Shown here: piece by piece, positions 20,139 through 32,804 of the stretch
How positions within the stretch are numbered: the first letter of the stretch is position 1
How the letters are laid out: each line of letters opens with the position of its first letter
Assembly (NCBI RefSeq): GCF_902158555.1
Contig: NZ_CABGGS010000001.1
Location: 124,001 to 188,000, forward strand
From: Klebsiella spallanzanii
Lineage (GTDB): Bacteria; Pseudomonadota; Gammaproteobacteria; Enterobacterales; Enterobacteriaceae
DNA length: 64,000 bases
Reading direction: 5' to 3'
Notes under the pieces: generated by a model
The model's input: the letters and a program-made list of their open reading frames with translations, nothing else
Database searches by the model: none
What the model was told of the DNA's origin: nothing
Made by a program: the position numbers and the translations under genes

Positions 20139-21482
20139 TTATCGGTAGCGTTTTATCGGGCTATTTTGATCCTGTTCGGCTAACCAGGCGAGCTTTTCGC
20201 CTATTTTGCCCTCCAGCCCCCGGTTTGTTGGCTGATAATAGCGCGTTTTCGCCATTTCCTGCGGGAAATACTGCTCTCCAGCAGCATAAGCATTGGGCTC
20301 ATCGTGAGCGTAGCGATACTCCTGCCCGTAGCCCATCTCTTTCATCAGCTTAGTGGGGGCATTACGCAAATGCACCGGTACATCATAATCAGGACGCTCG
20401 CGAGCATCAGCCATCGCCGCTTTAAATGCGGTGTAAACAGCGTTGCTTTTGGGCGCGCAGGCGAGATAAACGATAGCCTGCGCAATCGCCCGCTCACCTT
20501 CCGCCGGACCAACGCGAGTAAAGCAATCCCAGGCGGAGATAGCAACCTGCATGGCTCTCGGATCAGCATTACCAACATCTTCCGAAGCGATCGCCAGGCA
20601 GCGCCGCGCCACATACAGCGGATCGCCTCCGGCGGTAATAATCCGCGCATACCAGTAGAGAGCGGCGTCCGGCGCGCTCCCGCGAACCGATTTATGCAAC
20701 GCGGAGATTAAATCGTAAAAACGATCGCCTTTATTATCGAAACGGGCGCTGCGCTCTCCGGCTATTTCGGTCAGCAGTTCAACTTTTAGCACGCGATTGC
20801 CGGAAGCGTCGGCCTCGGCCATATCGGCCATCATTTCCAGAGTATTCAGCGCCCGGCGCGCATCACCGTTAACCAAATCGGCAATCGCCTTGCGCGTCTC
20901 GTCTGGCAGCACAATATTTTGCCCGCCGTAGCCTCGGGTTTTATCACTCATTGCCTGATTGAGCACCTGCTCAATGTCGTCACTGGTTAGTGATTTCAGC
21001 AGATAGACGCGCGCACGAGATAGCAGCGCAGAGTTAAGTTCAAAGGAAGGGTTTTCCGTTGTCGCGCCAATAAAGGTGATGGTCCCGTCTTCAATATGCG
21101 GCAGAAAAGCATCCTGCTGGCTTTTATTGAAACGGTGAACTTCGTCGACAAACAGGATAGTTCGGCGACCCGCATTGCGGTTTTGGCGCGCGCGCTCAAT
21201 AGCCTCGCGGATCTCTTTCACCCCGGAGGTAACCGCTGAGATACGTTCAACGTCGGCGCTGGCATAGCGCGCAATCACCTCGGCTAGCGTGGTTTTCCCC
21301 GTGCCAGGCGGCCCCCACAGAATCATGGAGTGCAGATGCCCTGCTTCAATCGCCCTCGGCAAAGGTTTGCCGGGTGCCAGCAGGTGCTGCTGGCCGATGT
21401 ACTGTGCTAAATTTTCTGGCCGCATACGGGCGGCCAGTGGTTGAAACGCGTTATCGGAAAAATCGAGCGACAGATTACTCAC
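20139..21482 (-). CDS. rarA: Replication-associated recombination ATPase RarA (MgsA)
   Basis: AAA+ clamp-loader-like ATPase that acts at stalled replication forks. 447 residues, as in E. coli. Walker A is GPPGTGKTT (about residues 57-65), Walker B is FVDEVHR, and sensor 1 is GATTENPSF. The C-terminal tetramerisation domain ends in the conserved [13 protein letters not shown] segment. It is 8 bp after lolA on the same strand, so lolA and rarA form an operon, as in E. coli. Confidence 0.97.
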   Translation of the reverse strand: MSNLSLDFSDNAFQPLAARMRPENLAQYIGQQHLLAPGKPLPRAIEAGHLHSMILWGPPGTGKTTLAEVIARYASADVERISAVTSGVKEIREAIERARQNRNAGRRTILFVDEVHRFNKSQQDAFLPHIEDGTITFIGATTENPSFELNSALLSRARVYLLKSLTSDDIEQVLNQAMSDKTRGYGGQNIVLPDETRKAIADLVNGDARRALNTLEMMADMAEADASGNRVLKVELLTEIAGERSARFDNKGDRFYDLISALHKSVRGSAPDAALYWYARIITAGGDPLYVARRCLAIASEDVGNADPRAMQVAISAWDCFTRVGPAEGERAIAQAIVYLACAPKSNAVYTAFKAAMADARERPDYDVPVHLRNAPTKLMKEMGYGQEYRYAHDEPNAYAAGEQYFPQEMAKTRYYQPTNRGLEGKIGEKLAWLAEQDQNSPIKRYR

Positions 21483-21490
21483 GTTCGCCT

Positions 21491-22102
21491 CTACTTACGT
21501 TGATCGTCCACCGTAACCCCTTGCGGCGGCGTAAAGGTGAACTTAGATGCATCGACGGCACCATTTTGTTGCGATTTCAGCTGATAGCTGCTGCGTTGAT
21601 CGTCCTGTTCCACGGCGCTGAACTGATGAATCGTGCCGTCACGACCCACGTTGATGGTGAACTGCTTCAGATTACCGCTACCGCTTTTCGGGGTCAGAAT
21701 AAAATCATCACCGTTCTGTTTGATGTTGTAATTCTGCCAGTCGCTGGTCTGATTGCGGGCAATCAGCATAAACGGCGTATTGCTGGTCGCATCTTTCAGC
21801 CAGGTGGCGGTAGCCTGCTCGACAAACGGGTTGTAAAACCACAGGGTTTTACCATCGGAAACCAGTACGCTTTCGTCCGGCTGAGTCATATGCCAGTTGA
21901 ACAGATTGGGGCGCTTGACCCACAGATCCCCTTGTCCGTCCTGTACGGCATTACCGCTGCCGTCGGTCACTTTCTGCGTAAAGCTGGAGTGGAAACTGCT
22001 CACTTTATCAAGGCGGCTTTTTAAATCGCTGGCGGCATCCGCCCATACCTGGCTTACGACAAAACCGGACAGTAATGCACAGGTGATTGCGAGTTTTTTC
22101 AT
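21491..22102 (-). CDS. lolA: Outer-membrane lipoprotein carrier LolA
   Basis: Periplasmic chaperone that carries lipoproteins from the LolCDE transporter to LolB in the outer membrane. 203 residues. The Sec signal peptide [21 protein letters not shown] is cleaved before [17 protein letters not shown], which matches the mature E. coli N-terminus. It sits between ftsK and rarA on the same strand. Confidence 0.96.
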   Translation of the reverse strand: MKKLAITCALLSGFVVSQVWADAASDLKSRLDKVSSFHSSFTQKVTDGSGNAVQDGQGDLWVKRPNLFNWHMTQPDESVLVSDGKTLWFYNPFVEQATATWLKDATSNTPFMLIARNQTSDWQNYNIKQNGDDFILTPKSGSGNLKQFTINVGRDGTIHQFSAVEQDDQRSSYQLKSQQNGAVDASKFTFTPPQGVTVDDQRK

Positions 22103-22223
22103 TGTTGTTCCTTAATGTGCGTCACTCCCGACGCGGGAGCCTCTTCTGCCCCTAATGTAGGACCACCAACGGCGGCGTAACAGCAGAACAGGCTGATTTT
22201 CACTTATTTACCCAACTTTGCCA

Positions 22224-25200
22224 TTACTCGAAAGGCGGCGGAGCCAGCACTTCACGGTTACCATTATGACCTTGCTCACTCACAATACCCTGAGCTTCCA
22301 TTTGCTCAATGATACGCGCAGCGCGGTTATAGCCGATACGGAACTGACGCTGTACTCCGGAAATAGAAGCTTTGCGTTTCTCCGTCACAAAGTTGACGGC
22401 CTGATCGAATAACGGATCAAGCTCTTCGCCTCCTTCATAACCACCGCCACCACCTTCGCTTTCGCTATCGGAGGTGATACCGTCAACATACTGCGGACGC
22501 CCGCGCGCCTTCCAGTCCTGAACCACGGCATGGACTTCCTCGTCGCGCACAAAGGCACCGTGTACGCGCACCGGGATAGTCGAGTTTGGCGCAGAATAGA
22601 GCATGTCGCCCATACCCAGCAGAGATTCCGCACCGCCCTGATCAAGAATGGTACGCGAGTCAATTTTACTCGAGACGGTAAAAGCGATACGCGTCGGGAT
22701 GTTCGCTTTGATAAGACCGGTAATCACGTCAACCGACGGTCGCTGGGTTGCCAGCACCAGGTGGATCCCTGCGGCACGGGCTTTCTGCGCCAGACGCGCA
22801 ATCAGCTCTTCCACTTTCTTGCCGACGGTCATCATCAGGTCGGCAAATTCGTCGACCAGAACCACGATGTAAGGCTCTTTTTTCAGCACCGGATGCGTCG
22901 CATCCATGCTGTCACCAGGCTTCCAGTACGGATCCGGAATCGGTCGCCCCATGCGCGCGGCTTCAGCAATCTTCTCGTTATAGCCTGCAAGGTTACGCAC
23001 GCCCAGCGCAGACATCAGTTTGTAACGGCGCTCCATCTCGTTAACGCTCCAGCGCAAAGCGTTAGCGGCGTCTTTCATATCCGTCACAACTTCCGTCAAC
23101 AGATGCGGAATTCCTTCATAGACCGACAGCTCAAGCATTTTCGGGTCGATCATGATGAATTTCACATCTTCCGGCTGCGCTTTATAGAGCATGCTGAGGA
23201 TCATGGCATTGACCCCAACGGACTTACCAGAACCGGTGGTACCCGCTACCAGCAGGTGTGGCATCTTCGCCAAATCGGCGGTAACCGGTTCGCCAGAGAT
23301 ATCTTTACCCAACACCACGGTAAGCGGCGACGGATTATCGCGGAACTTCGCACAGTCCAGCACTTCACGCAGGTAAACGGTCTGACGCTTTTTGTTAGGT
23401 AGTTCCAGGCCAACGTAAGGTTTACCCGGAATAACTTCCACCACGCGAACCGCTGCGGTGGACAGGGAACGCGCCAGGTCTCGTGACAGGTTAGAAATTC
23501 GTGCTGCCTTCACGCCTGGAGCCAGATTCAGCTCAAAACGGGTGATGACCGGGCCAGGCGAGTAGTTCACCACATCAGCTTTAATGCGGAAATCGGCCAG
23601 ACGCGCTTCAACCAGGCGTGCCATCTGCTCAAGCGCAAAGGTATCTATCGGCTCAACTTCAGCCGGTGGCGGCGTAAGCAGGTCAAGAGACGGCAGCAGC
23701 GTCGTTGGTTTCTGCAACGGACGACTGTCGCCATTGCGCATCAACAGCGGATGAATCAGGCTTTCCTGCGGCTGTGGAACTGGCTGTTGCGTAACATGTC
23801 CCTGAGCCGCATGTTGATGCGGATAGCCGCCAGCAGCATGCTGCCCCTGCGGAGGCATCTGCTGATGTTGAAGCGACTGCGGTACAGGTTGATAAACCTG
23901 ATGCTGCGCATTTTGCGGCTGCTGAGGTGCCTGCTGATGCGGCGGCATTGGCTGCTGTTGTACAGGCTGCGAATGCTGGATCGGTTGCTGATACTGCGGA
24001 GCAGGCTGCTGTACTTCCGGCATCGGCGTGAACACAGGCTCGCTCGGCGTATCATCAACCAGAGTTTTCATTGGTGAAAACGCATAATCAGCAGCAGAGA
24101 ACGGATGCGATCCAGGCGGCTGCTCGCTGGCGTAGCGCTGCTGCTGAGATGCAGCAAACTGGCGGGCAAGCTCAGCTTCCGCGGCAGAATCCTCATCCGC
24201 GCTATCTTCTTGCGTAGCGTAGTTGTCGCCATAACGCTGATTTTGCGCTGCCGCAAACTGACGCGCCAGCTCATCCTGCTCAAGCTCTGCAACTTCCTCA
24301 TCCGTCAGCGAATCATCATCATAATGCTGATGTTCAGCCTGACGCGCACGCTCCTCGGCCAATCGCTGTGAAGGCAGCTTAATGCCATAGGAGGCCAGCT
24401 CACGACGCGTTGGGACCCGAACGCGGTTTGGACGCGGCAGTTTCGGGCCAATGCCCTCTTTCACCTGGACGCGAGGGCCGCCGGATGCCGGGCTGAATAA
24501 GGGGGCAGCACTGGACGCAGCAGATGCGGCCGAAGCCACCACGGCGCTAGCAGGGGCTGCACTCGTCGCCTGATGGACGCCAGCAGCCAGCGCGCTCACG
24601 GCGGCAGCATCGACCGGCGATGGAGGCGGAGGCGCGATGGGTTTTGTCGCAACCGGGCTGGCAGGTTCTGGAATAGGTTGATACCAGGCGGCAAGCTGCT
24701 CGCGCTCGCGCGCACGTTTCTCTTCCACTTCTTCGAAGTAGTACATAGGAGGACGCTGAGGCTTCACTTCTTCCTGCGGAACCTCAGGCTCTACAGCAGG
24801 AGCCGGAACATACGGATCAGGCTCCTGCTCCGGCTGATACGCGTGCTGCGGCGGGTATGCAGGCTCAGGCTGATAAGCCGGTTGCTGCACCGGAGCCTGC
24901 TCCGGCTGATACGCGTGCTGCGGCGGGTATGCAGGCTCGGGCTGATAAGCCGGTTGCTGCACCGGAGCCTGCTCCGGCTGATACGCGTGCTGCGGCGGGT
25001 ATGAAGGCTCGGGCTGATAAGCCGGTTGCTGCGCCGGAGCCTGCTCCGGCTGATACGCGTGCTGCGGCGGGTATGCAGGCTCAGGCTGATAAGCCGGTTG
25101 CTGTACCGGAGCCTGCTCCGGCTGATACGCGTGCTGCGGCGGGTATGCAGGCTCGGGTTGATAAGCTGGCTGCTGTACCGGAGTCTGTTCCGGCTGATAC

Positions 25201-26327
25201 GCGTGCTGCGGCGGGTATCCCGACTGAGATTGATATACTGGCTGGGCCTCATGACCCGGTAGCGGCTCAGACCAAGCTTGCGGTGCTCCAGTATTCTGCG
25301 CGGCAGAAGTCACAGGATCGGCAATACTATGGCCGTTCAACAGCGGATCGTATGGGTCAAAATCACCAGGGCGTGCCGCACTGGCTCCGGAAAACAGCAC
25401 GTCATCAGCATCCGCCGGACGCGCTGCGCTGGAACCGGAAAAAAGCACATCGTCAGCGGCGACAGGTGCACCGCTGGCGCTATACTGAATCTCTTGCTCC
25501 GCATCATCCATCCGTTTGCCTGAGAACAACGCGGCATCGGTTTTACGCCCCATTGGGTTGGAAAACTTCTCAGCCAGGCGCTGGCGACGTGCTAAAGCGC
25601 TACGTAAAATTCGCGCACGACGCGAACCTTGCGGTTTCGCAGATTCATCATCTTCATATTCTTCTTCATCATCTTCATATTCCCCTTCATCAACCCAGGT
25701 ATCGTCACGACGGGTACGATTACTGGCAAAAGTGAGAACAGAAAGAATCACACCGCCAAGTTTTTCAGCGATGCTGACCCATGACCAACCGGTAAACAAC
25801 GTCAATCCAGCAGCCCAGATACAGAGCAGCGCGATCGTCCCGCCGCTGCTGTGCAGCAGCGGTTGTAGCGTGGTGCTCAGCAGGCTGCCAATCACCCCAC
25901 CGGAGGCGAAATACCAGATATCATCAGCATTGATGGCTGCCAGCCCACAGGAGGTAAGAATGAGTGCCAGCGCGCCGATCAAACGCAGCGAGACGGCAAA
26001 ATAGTCTATGTACTCGTCGTTTTCCTGATGACGCCAGGCAAACCAGCAACCGCCGATAATGATGACCGGAATGGTATAGGCCATTACGCCAAAAATAAAA
26101 AATAGCGTGTCGGCAAGCCAGGCTCCCGGCGTACCACCTATGTTGTGAATAGGCTCATGCCACGCCGTTTGTGACCAGCTAGGATCCGAGGGATTAAAGC
26201 TGAGTAAGGCCGCCATCAACCAGATGGCAAAAAGGGAGCAAAGAATGAGTAACGCCTCAAGGAGTCGACGCCCACTACTTAGCTTTGTAAATTTGACTTC
26301 TTTGTCTTCAGTGTATTCCTGGCTCAA
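22224..26327 (-). CDS. ftsK: DNA translocase FtsK
   Basis: Septal DNA pump that clears the chromosome from the closing septum and activates XerCD at dif. 1367 residues (E. coli 1329). The N-terminal membrane domain (about residues 20-185) has four helices. A long Pro/Gln-rich linker (about 190-850) includes a perfect 24-residue repeat array. The motor has Walker [10 protein letters not shown] (about residue 1020) and Walker [14 protein letters not shown]. The C-terminal gamma domain ([20 protein letters not shown]) reads KOPS sites. Linker length and sequence are the only parts that differ much from E. coli. Confidence 0.97.
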   Translation of the reverse strand: MSQEYTEDKEVKFTKLSSGRRLLEALLILCSLFAIWLMAALLSFNPSDPSWSQTAWHEPIHNIGGTPGAWLADTLFFIFGVMAYTIPVIIIGGCWFAWRHQENDEYIDYFAVSLRLIGALALILTSCGLAAINADDIWYFASGGVIGSLLSTTLQPLLHSSGGTIALLCIWAAGLTLFTGWSWVSIAEKLGGVILSVLTFASNRTRRDDTWVDEGEYEDDEEEYEDDESAKPQGSRRARILRSALARRQRLAEKFSNPMGRKTDAALFSGKRMDDAEQEIQYSASGAPVAADDVLFSGSSAARPADADDVLFSGASAARPGDFDPYDPLLNGHSIADPVTSAAQNTGAPQAWSEPLPGHEAQPVYQSQSGYPPQHAYQPEQTPVQQPAYQPEPAYPPQHAYQPEQAPVQQPAYQPEPAYPPQHAYQPEQAPAQQPAYQPEPSYPPQHAYQPEQAPVQQPAYQPEPAYPPQHAYQPEQAPVQQPAYQPEPAYPPQHAYQPEQEPDPYVPAPAVEPEVPQEEVKPQRPPMYYFEEVEEKRAREREQLAAWYQPIPEPASPVATKPIAPPPPSPVDAAAVSALAAGVHQATSAAPASAVVASAASAASSAAPLFSPASGGPRVQVKEGIGPKLPRPNRVRVPTRRELASYGIKLPSQRLAEERARQAEHQHYDDDSLTDEEVAELEQDELARQFAAAQNQRYGDNYATQEDSADEDSAAEAELARQFAASQQQRYASEQPPGSHPFSAADYAFSPMKTLVDDTPSEPVFTPMPEVQQPAPQYQQPIQHSQPVQQQPMPPHQQAPQQPQNAQHQVYQPVPQSLQHQQMPPQGQHAAGGYPHQHAAQGHVTQQPVPQPQESLIHPLLMRNGDSRPLQKPTTLLPSLDLLTPPPAEVEPIDTFALEQMARLVEARLADFRIKADVVNYSPGPVITRFELNLAPGVKAARISNLSRDLARSLSTAAVRVVEVIPGKPYVGLELPNKKRQTVYLREVLDCAKFRDNPSPLTVVLGKDISGEPVTADLAKMPHLLVAGTTGSGKSVGVNAMILSMLYKAQPEDVKFIMIDPKMLELSVYEGIPHLLTEVVTDMKDAANALRWSVNEMERRYKLMSALGVRNLAGYNEKIAEAARMGRPIPDPYWKPGDSMDATHPVLKKEPYIVVLVDEFADLMMTVGKKVEELIARLAQKARAAGIHLVLATQRPSVDVITGLIKANIPTRIAFTVSSKIDSRTILDQGGAESLLGMGDMLYSAPNSTIPVRVHGAFVRDEEVHAVVQDWKARGRPQYVDGITSDSESEGGGGGYEGGEELDPLFDQAVNFVTEKRKASISGVQRQFRIGYNRAARIIEQMEAQGIVSEQGHNGNREVLAPPPFE
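24831..25222 (-). repeat. 72-bp tandem repeat in the ftsK linker
   Basis: The string CGGCTGATACGCGTGCTG starts at 24831, 24903, 24975, 25047, 25119 and 25191: five full units of exactly 72 bp and a partial sixth. Each encodes 24 residues including [10 protein letters not shown], which occurs six times. Units differ at only a few bases. The period is a multiple of three, so gain or loss of a unit keeps the frame. Because the unit is open in several frames, it also creates spurious reading frames on both strands. Confidence 0.97.
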
Positions 26328-26377
26328 GAAAGGCTCTCCAGGTATCAGGCTGTTTCCTGCCTTCAGCTAAAACGGAC

Positions 26378-26405
26378 AACAGTGCCGGGTCTCCCCGGCA
26401 CTGTT
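26378..26405 (-). terminator. Terminator of lrp
   Basis: AACAGTGCCGGG and CCCGGCACTGTT form a perfect 12-bp stem with a 4-base loop between lrp and ftsK. On the minus strand it is followed by TGTCCGTTTT, a weak T tract. Confidence 0.78.
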
Positions 26406-26462
26406 GCTGTATGGATTAACAGGAGTGTAATCAAACTACGTCGATTTTGCACCTGTTCCGTG

Positions 26463-26957
26463 TTAGCGCGTCTTGATTACCAGACGATTACTTTGCTTGA
26501 CTTCTTCCATTACCACGTAGGTACGGGTGTCATTTACGCCCGGCAGGCGCAGCAAGGTCTCGCCCAGTAACTTACGATACGCTGACATATCCGGTACGCG
26601 GGTTTTCAACAGATAGTCGAAATCTCCGGAAACCAGATGACACTCTTGAATTTCTTCAAGTTTTTGCACAGCGGAGTTAAATTGCTCAAACACATCCGGC
26701 GCGCCACGATTCAGAGTAATCTCAACAAATACCAGAAGTGATGCATCCAGATAATGCGGGTTGAGCAGCGCTGTATAGCCCTGAATAAAACCCTGTCTTT
26801 CCAGTCGACGCACGCGCTCAAGGCAAGGCGTCGGAGAAAGTCCCACCCGTTTAGAAAGCTCGACGTTGGAAATACGCCCGTCTTTTTGCAATTCATTCAA
26901 AATATTACGATCAATTCGGTCGAGATCTTTGCCAGGGCGCTTCTTGCTATCTACCAT
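26463..26957 (-). CDS. lrp: Leucine-responsive regulatory protein
   Basis: Global feast/famine regulator that binds leucine and other amino acids and controls amino-acid, pili and nitrogen genes. 164 residues. From memory it differs from E. coli Lrp at about one position (Ser for Thr in FEQFNSAVQ). The AsnC-type HTH covers about residues 20-60 and the RAM ligand-binding domain about 75-155. Divergent from trxB. Confidence 0.98.
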   Translation of the reverse strand: MVDSKKRPGKDLDRIDRNILNELQKDGRISNVELSKRVGLSPTPCLERVRRLERQGFIQGYTALLNPHYLDASLLVFVEITLNRGAPDVFEQFNSAVQKLEEIQECHLVSGDFDYLLKTRVPDMSAYRKLLGETLLRLPGVNDTRTYVVMEEVKQSNRLVIKTR

Positions 26958-28457
<1,500 letters not shown>

Positions 28458-28485
28458 TCTTTACAAGTCAGTAACAAAGGTAAAG

Positions 28486-28512
28486 AAGGCGACGAAAAGT
28501 CGCCTTTATTTT
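28486..28512 (+). terminator. Terminator of trxB
   Basis: AAGGCGAC - GAAAA - GTCGCCTT forms an 8-bp stem followed by TATTTTTG. It lies between trxB and cydD. Confidence 0.9.
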
Positions 28513-28572
28513 TGCCTCGTTGTAACATTGCCGTGCCCAAAAATACTCATAACGACACCTGCAAAGCGCGCA

Positions 28573-30339
28573 ATGAATAAAACCCGTCAACAAGAATTAA
28601 CCCGTTGGTTAAAAGATCAAAGCATTATCTCCCGTCGCTGGTTGATGATTTCCCGTGCATTGGGCGTCGTTAGCGGCCTGTTAATCGTTGCCCAAGCCTG
28701 GTTCCTGGCGCGGATCCTCCATCGCATGATTATGGAAAATATCCCCGCAACGGCTTTGCTACTACCCTTTACGCTACTGGTACTGGTCTTTGTGCTTCGC
28801 GCCTGGGTAGTCTGGCTGCGCGAAAGAGTGGGTTTTCAGGCCGGTCAGCACATCCGTCTTGAGATTCGCCGTCAGGTTCTGGATCGCTTACAGCAGGCAG
28901 GGCCTGCATGGATACAGGGTAAACCCGCCGGTAGCTGGGCGACGCTAATTCTTGAGCAGATCGACGATATGCATGACTACTATGCACGTTATCTGCCGCA
29001 AATGACGCTGGCGGCCTGCGTACCCTTGCTGATTGTCATCACTATTTTCCCCACCAACTGGGCTGCGGCGCTCATTCTGCTGGGTACCGCCCCCCTGATT
29101 CCGCTGTTTATGGCGCTGGTGGGAATGGGAGCGGCGGATGCCAACCGACGCAACTTTCTCGCGCTGGCGCGCCTAAGCGGCCATTTTCTCGATCGCCTGC
29201 GCGGCATGGAGACACTGCGCATTTTTCATCGTGGCGAAGCGGAGACAAACAACATTCGTCAAGCCTCTCAGGATTTCCGTCAACGGACAATGGAAGTGCT
29301 ACGCCTGGCGTTTCTTTCCTCCGGCGTACTTGAGTTTTTTACTTCGCTCTCTATTGCACTGGTCGCCGTTTACTTTGGTTTCTCCTATCTGGGAGAGCTC
29401 AATTTTGGCCATTACGGCGTTGGCGTCACCTTGATGTCCGGGTTCCTTGCGCTGATCCTGGCCCCAGAATTTTTCCAGCCGCTGCGCGATTTAGGCACCT
29501 TTTATCATGCTAAAGCGCAGGCAATTGGCGCCGCTGACAGCCTGAAAACCTTTATGGAGACGCCACTGGCGCAAGCTGAACGTGGTGAAAAAACACTTAG
29601 CGATAATGAAATGGTTAGCCTCGAAGCTCGCGACCTGCTGATTAAGTCCCCTGAGGGTAAAGTGCTGGCCGGGCCATTGAACTTTTCGTTGCGCGCGGGG
29701 GAACGCGTGGTGCTGGTTGGGCAAAGCGGCTCAGGAAAAAGCTCGTTATTGAATACGTTAACCGGTTTTCTTCCCTATGATGGCTCTCTCAAGGTGAACG
29801 GTATCGAACTACGTAACCTTGATGCCGATCGCTGGCGTCGTCTCCTGAGCTGGGTTGGGCAAAATCCACAGCTGCCAGCGGCTACGCTGCGCGAAAACGT
29901 GCTGCTGGCCTGGCCTGAAGCCACCGAAGCTCAACTCCAACTTGCCCTGGATAAAGCCTGGGTTAGCGAATTTATCTCTCTTCTACCGCAGGGCATTAAC
30001 ACGCCCGTTGGCGATCAGGCTGGTCGTCTGTCGGTCGGGCAGGCTCAGCGCATCGCCGTTGCTCGGGCGCTGCTGGTACCCTGTCGCCTGTTGCTGCTGG
30101 ATGAGCCTGCAGCCAGCCTCGACGCTCACAGCGAGCAGCGTGTGATGCAGGCATTGACCAACGCCTCAACGCAGCAAACAACGTTAATGGTGACTCACCA
30201 ACTGGAAGGTCTTGCGAACTGGGATGCCGTCTGGGTGATGCAGAATGGTCAGATTGTTGAGCAAGGAAGTTATTCGCAGTTGGCGACCGCAGGCGGCCCT
30301 TTCGCGACCCTGCTCGCCCATCGTCAGGAGGAGATTTAA
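28573..30339 (+). CDS. cydD: ABC exporter subunit CydD (cysteine/glutathione)
   Basis: Half of the heterodimeric CydDC ABC transporter, needed for assembly of cytochrome bd and periplasmic cytochromes. It has been described as exporting thiols to the periplasm and, more recently, as a haem transporter. The start MNKTRQQELTRWLKDQS gives 588 residues, as in E. coli. Six membrane helices occupy about residues 20-320; Walker A is GQSGSGKSS, the signature is LSVGQAQR, and Walker B is LLLLDEPAASLD. Its stop touches the cydC start. Confidence 0.97.
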   Translation: MNKTRQQELTRWLKDQSIISRRWLMISRALGVVSGLLIVAQAWFLARILHRMIMENIPATALLLPFTLLVLVFVLRAWVVWLRERVGFQAGQHIRLEIRRQVLDRLQQAGPAWIQGKPAGSWATLILEQIDDMHDYYARYLPQMTLAACVPLLIVITIFPTNWAAALILLGTAPLIPLFMALVGMGAADANRRNFLALARLSGHFLDRLRGMETLRIFHRGEAETNNIRQASQDFRQRTMEVLRLAFLSSGVLEFFTSLSIALVAVYFGFSYLGELNFGHYGVGVTLMSGFLALILAPEFFQPLRDLGTFYHAKAQAIGAADSLKTFMETPLAQAERGEKTLSDNEMVSLEARDLLIKSPEGKVLAGPLNFSLRAGERVVLVGQSGSGKSSLLNTLTGFLPYDGSLKVNGIELRNLDADRWRRLLSWVGQNPQLPAATLRENVLLAWPEATEAQLQLALDKAWVSEFISLLPQGINTPVGDQAGRLSVGQAQRIAVARALLVPCRLLLLDEPAASLDAHSEQRVMQALTNASTQQTTLMVTHQLEGLANWDAVWVMQNGQIVEQGSYSQLATAGGPFATLLAHRQEEI

Positions 30340-32061
30340 ATGCGCGCATTACTGCCTTACCTGGCGCTGTACAAACGGCACAAATGGCTGCTGCTGCTCG
30401 GTATCGTGCTGGCAATCGTAACGTTACTGGCCAGTATTGGTTTATTAACGCTATCCGGCTGGTTCCTGTCAGCATCTGCCGTTGTTGGCGTGGCGGGCAT
30501 TTACAGCTTTAACTATATGCTGCCCGCTGCAGGCGTCCGCGGGGCGGCAATTATTCGCACCGCTGGTCGCTACTTTGAACGCCTTGTGAGCCATGACGCA
30601 ACCTTCCGCGTCCTGCAGCATCTGCGCGTATTTACCTTCAGTAAGCTGCTGCCGCTCTCCCCCGCCGGACTGGCGCGTTTTCGTCAGGGAGAGCTGCTTA
30701 ACCGGGTGGTGGCTGATGTCGATACCCTGGACCATCTCTATTTACGCGTGATATCGCCGCTGATTGGGGCTCTGGTGGTGATTATTGTTGTCACCGTCGG
30801 TCTGAGCGTGCTGGATGTCACCCTCGCCCTGACGCTCGGCGGCATTATGCTGCTCACCCTGCTGCTTCTGCCACCGCTGTTCTATCGCGCCGGTAAACCC
30901 GCAGGCGAAAGCATGACCCGCCTTCGCGGCCAGTATCGCCAGCAGCTCACCGCATGGCTTCAGGGGCAAGCTGAACTTATGCTGTTTAACGCCAGTTCCC
31001 GTTATCGGGAGCAGATGGAAAAAACCGAAGTGCGTTGGCAGGATGCACAGCGTCGCCAGGCGGAACTCACGGCGCTGTCCCAGGCCGTAATGCTGCTGAT
31101 TGGCGGTATTGCGGTTATCGTGATGCTGTGGCTCGCCTCAGAAGGCGTTGGCGGCAATACTCAGCCGGGAGCATTGATTGCCCTGTTTGTCTTCTGCGCG
31201 CTGGCGGCGTTCGAGGCCTTAGCGCCGGTAACCGGCGCATTTCAGCATTTAGGTCAGGTTATCGCTTCAGCACAGCGCATCACGCAAATTACAGAGCAAG
31301 AGCCGGAAGTGTCCTTCACTCAGGGTGAAGCTCAGAAGCTGGAGCGGGTCTCATTAACCTTAAATCAGGTCACTTTTAGCTATCCGCAGCAGCCCTCTCC
31401 GGCGCTGGAGAAAGTTTCTTTACAGGTCAAAGCTGGGGAACATATCGCCATACTGGGACGGACGGGCTGTGGTAAATCAACGCTGCTACAGCTGCTAACC
31501 CGCGCCTGGGATCCGGCCCAGGGTGAAATTTCACTCAATAATCAGCCGCTGACGCAGCTTAATGAGGCGACGTTGCGCCAGGCGATGAGCGTTGTGCCGC
31601 AGCGTGTGCATCTGTTCAGCGCCACGCTGCGTGATAACTTGCTGCTGGCCTCCCCTGATGCCAGCGATGCCCAGCTCTCAGAAACGCTTGAGCGCGTCGG
31701 TTTAGACAAGCTGCTGGACGATAGCGGGCTCAATAGCTGGCTGGGAGAAGGCGGCCGCCAGCTCTCCGGCGGCGAGCTTCGCAGGCTGGCGATCGCCCGC
31801 GCTCTGCTTCACGACGCGCCGCTTATGTTGCTTGATGAGCCTACCGAAGGTCTTGATGCAACGACTGAAAGCCAAATACTTGATTTACTGGCGGAAGTGA
31901 TGCGCGAAAAAACCGTGCTCATGGTGACCCATCGTCTACGCGGACTTGCGCGATTTAATCAGATAATAGTCATGGACAACGGGAAGATTATTGAGCAAGG
32001 TAGTCACGCAGAACTGCTGGCTGAACAAGGGCGATACTACCGGTTTAAGCAGCGCCTGTAG
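30340..32061 (+). CDS. cydC: ABC exporter subunit CydC
   Basis: Partner of CydD. 573 residues, as in E. coli. Membrane helices cover about residues 15-305; Walker A is GRTGCGKST, the signature is LSGGELRR, and Walker B is LMLLDEPTEGLD. The ATG follows the cydD TAA with no gap, after a GAGGAG ribosome-binding sequence inside the cydD end, which indicates coupled translation. Confidence 0.97.
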   Translation: MRALLPYLALYKRHKWLLLLGIVLAIVTLLASIGLLTLSGWFLSASAVVGVAGIYSFNYMLPAAGVRGAAIIRTAGRYFERLVSHDATFRVLQHLRVFTFSKLLPLSPAGLARFRQGELLNRVVADVDTLDHLYLRVISPLIGALVVIIVVTVGLSVLDVTLALTLGGIMLLTLLLLPPLFYRAGKPAGESMTRLRGQYRQQLTAWLQGQAELMLFNASSRYREQMEKTEVRWQDAQRRQAELTALSQAVMLLIGGIAVIVMLWLASEGVGGNTQPGALIALFVFCALAAFEALAPVTGAFQHLGQVIASAQRITQITEQEPEVSFTQGEAQKLERVSLTLNQVTFSYPQQPSPALEKVSLQVKAGEHIAILGRTGCGKSTLLQLLTRAWDPAQGEISLNNQPLTQLNEATLRQAMSVVPQRVHLFSATLRDNLLLASPDASDAQLSETLERVGLDKLLDDSGLNSWLGEGGRQLSGGELRRLAIARALLHDAPLMLLDEPTEGLDATTESQILDLLAEVMREKTVLMVTHRLRGLARFNQIIVMDNGKIIEQGSHAELLAEQGRYYRFKQRL

Positions 32062-32099
32062 GCTACTATAGAATCACTGCCTGATGCGTTGAGGTAAAA

Positions 32100-32804
32100 A
32101 TGCGGCTGGTTCAGCTCTCCCATCATTCCATCGCCTTCCCCTCCCCGGAAGGCGCTTTGCGCGAACCTAATGGCTTATTAGCGCTGGGCGGCGATCTTAG
32201 TCCGGCACGTTTGCTGATGGCCTATCAGCGGGGTATTTTTCCGTGGTTTTCACCCGGCGACCCCATTTTATGGTGGTCTCCCGATCCGCGAGCGGTTCTG
32301 TGGCCGGAAAAATTCCATCTCAGCCGCAGTATGAAGCGCTTTCACCAGCGCTCTCCTTATCGCGTCACGTTGAACCACGCCTTTGGTCAAGTTATCGAAG
32401 GCTGCGCCGATCATCGCGATGAAGGGACGTGGATAACGCCAGGCATTGTCCAGGCCTATCATCAACTGCATGAGCTGGGCCATGCTCACTCTATTGAGGT
32501 GTGGCAGGGTGATGAACTAGTCGGCGGAATGTACGGCGTGGCGCAAGGAGCGCTGTTTTGCGGAGAGTCAATGTTCAGCCGCGCTGAAAATGCCTCCAAA
32601 ACCGCGCTGCTGGTATTTAGCCAGACGTTTATGCAGGATGGCGGGAAATTAATCGACTGTCAGGTGCTCAATAAGCATACGGCGTCTCTGGGCGCAGTAG
32701 AAATACCTCGCAGAGACTATCTTGACTATCTTTCAGTACTGCGAACTTACCGTCTGCCGGAGCGGTTCTGGGTACCCCGGGTGCTATTTGTTGGCGAAGC
32801 ATAA
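32100..32804 (+). CDS. aat: Leucyl/phenylalanyl-tRNA-protein transferase
   Basis: N-end-rule enzyme that adds Leu or Phe to proteins with N-terminal Lys or Arg, marking them for ClpS-ClpAP. 234 residues, as in E. coli. The N-terminal [18 protein letters not shown] motif and the catalytic-domain segments [20 protein letters not shown] and [14 protein letters not shown] are diagnostic. GAGGT precedes the ATG by 6 bases. The adaptor ClpS and chaperone ClpA of the same pathway are encoded 700 bp away. Confidence 0.97.
   Translation: MRLVQLSHHSIAFPSPEGALREPNGLLALGGDLSPARLLMAYQRGIFPWFSPGDPILWWSPDPRAVLWPEKFHLSRSMKRFHQRSPYRVTLNHAFGQVIEGCADHRDEGTWITPGIVQAYHQLHELGHAHSIEVWQGDELVGGMYGVAQGALFCGESMFSRAENASKTALLVFSQTFMQDGGKLIDCQVLNKHTASLGAVEIPRRDYLDYLSVLRTYRLPERFWVPRVLFVGEA

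Noticed and set aside
24791-25735. Arg/Ser- or Pro/Ala-repeat proteins over the ftsK linker, or a CRISPR array there
   Set aside because: The 72-bp units are contiguous without spacers and are in frame with ftsK; the other frames are open only because the unit lacks stops.
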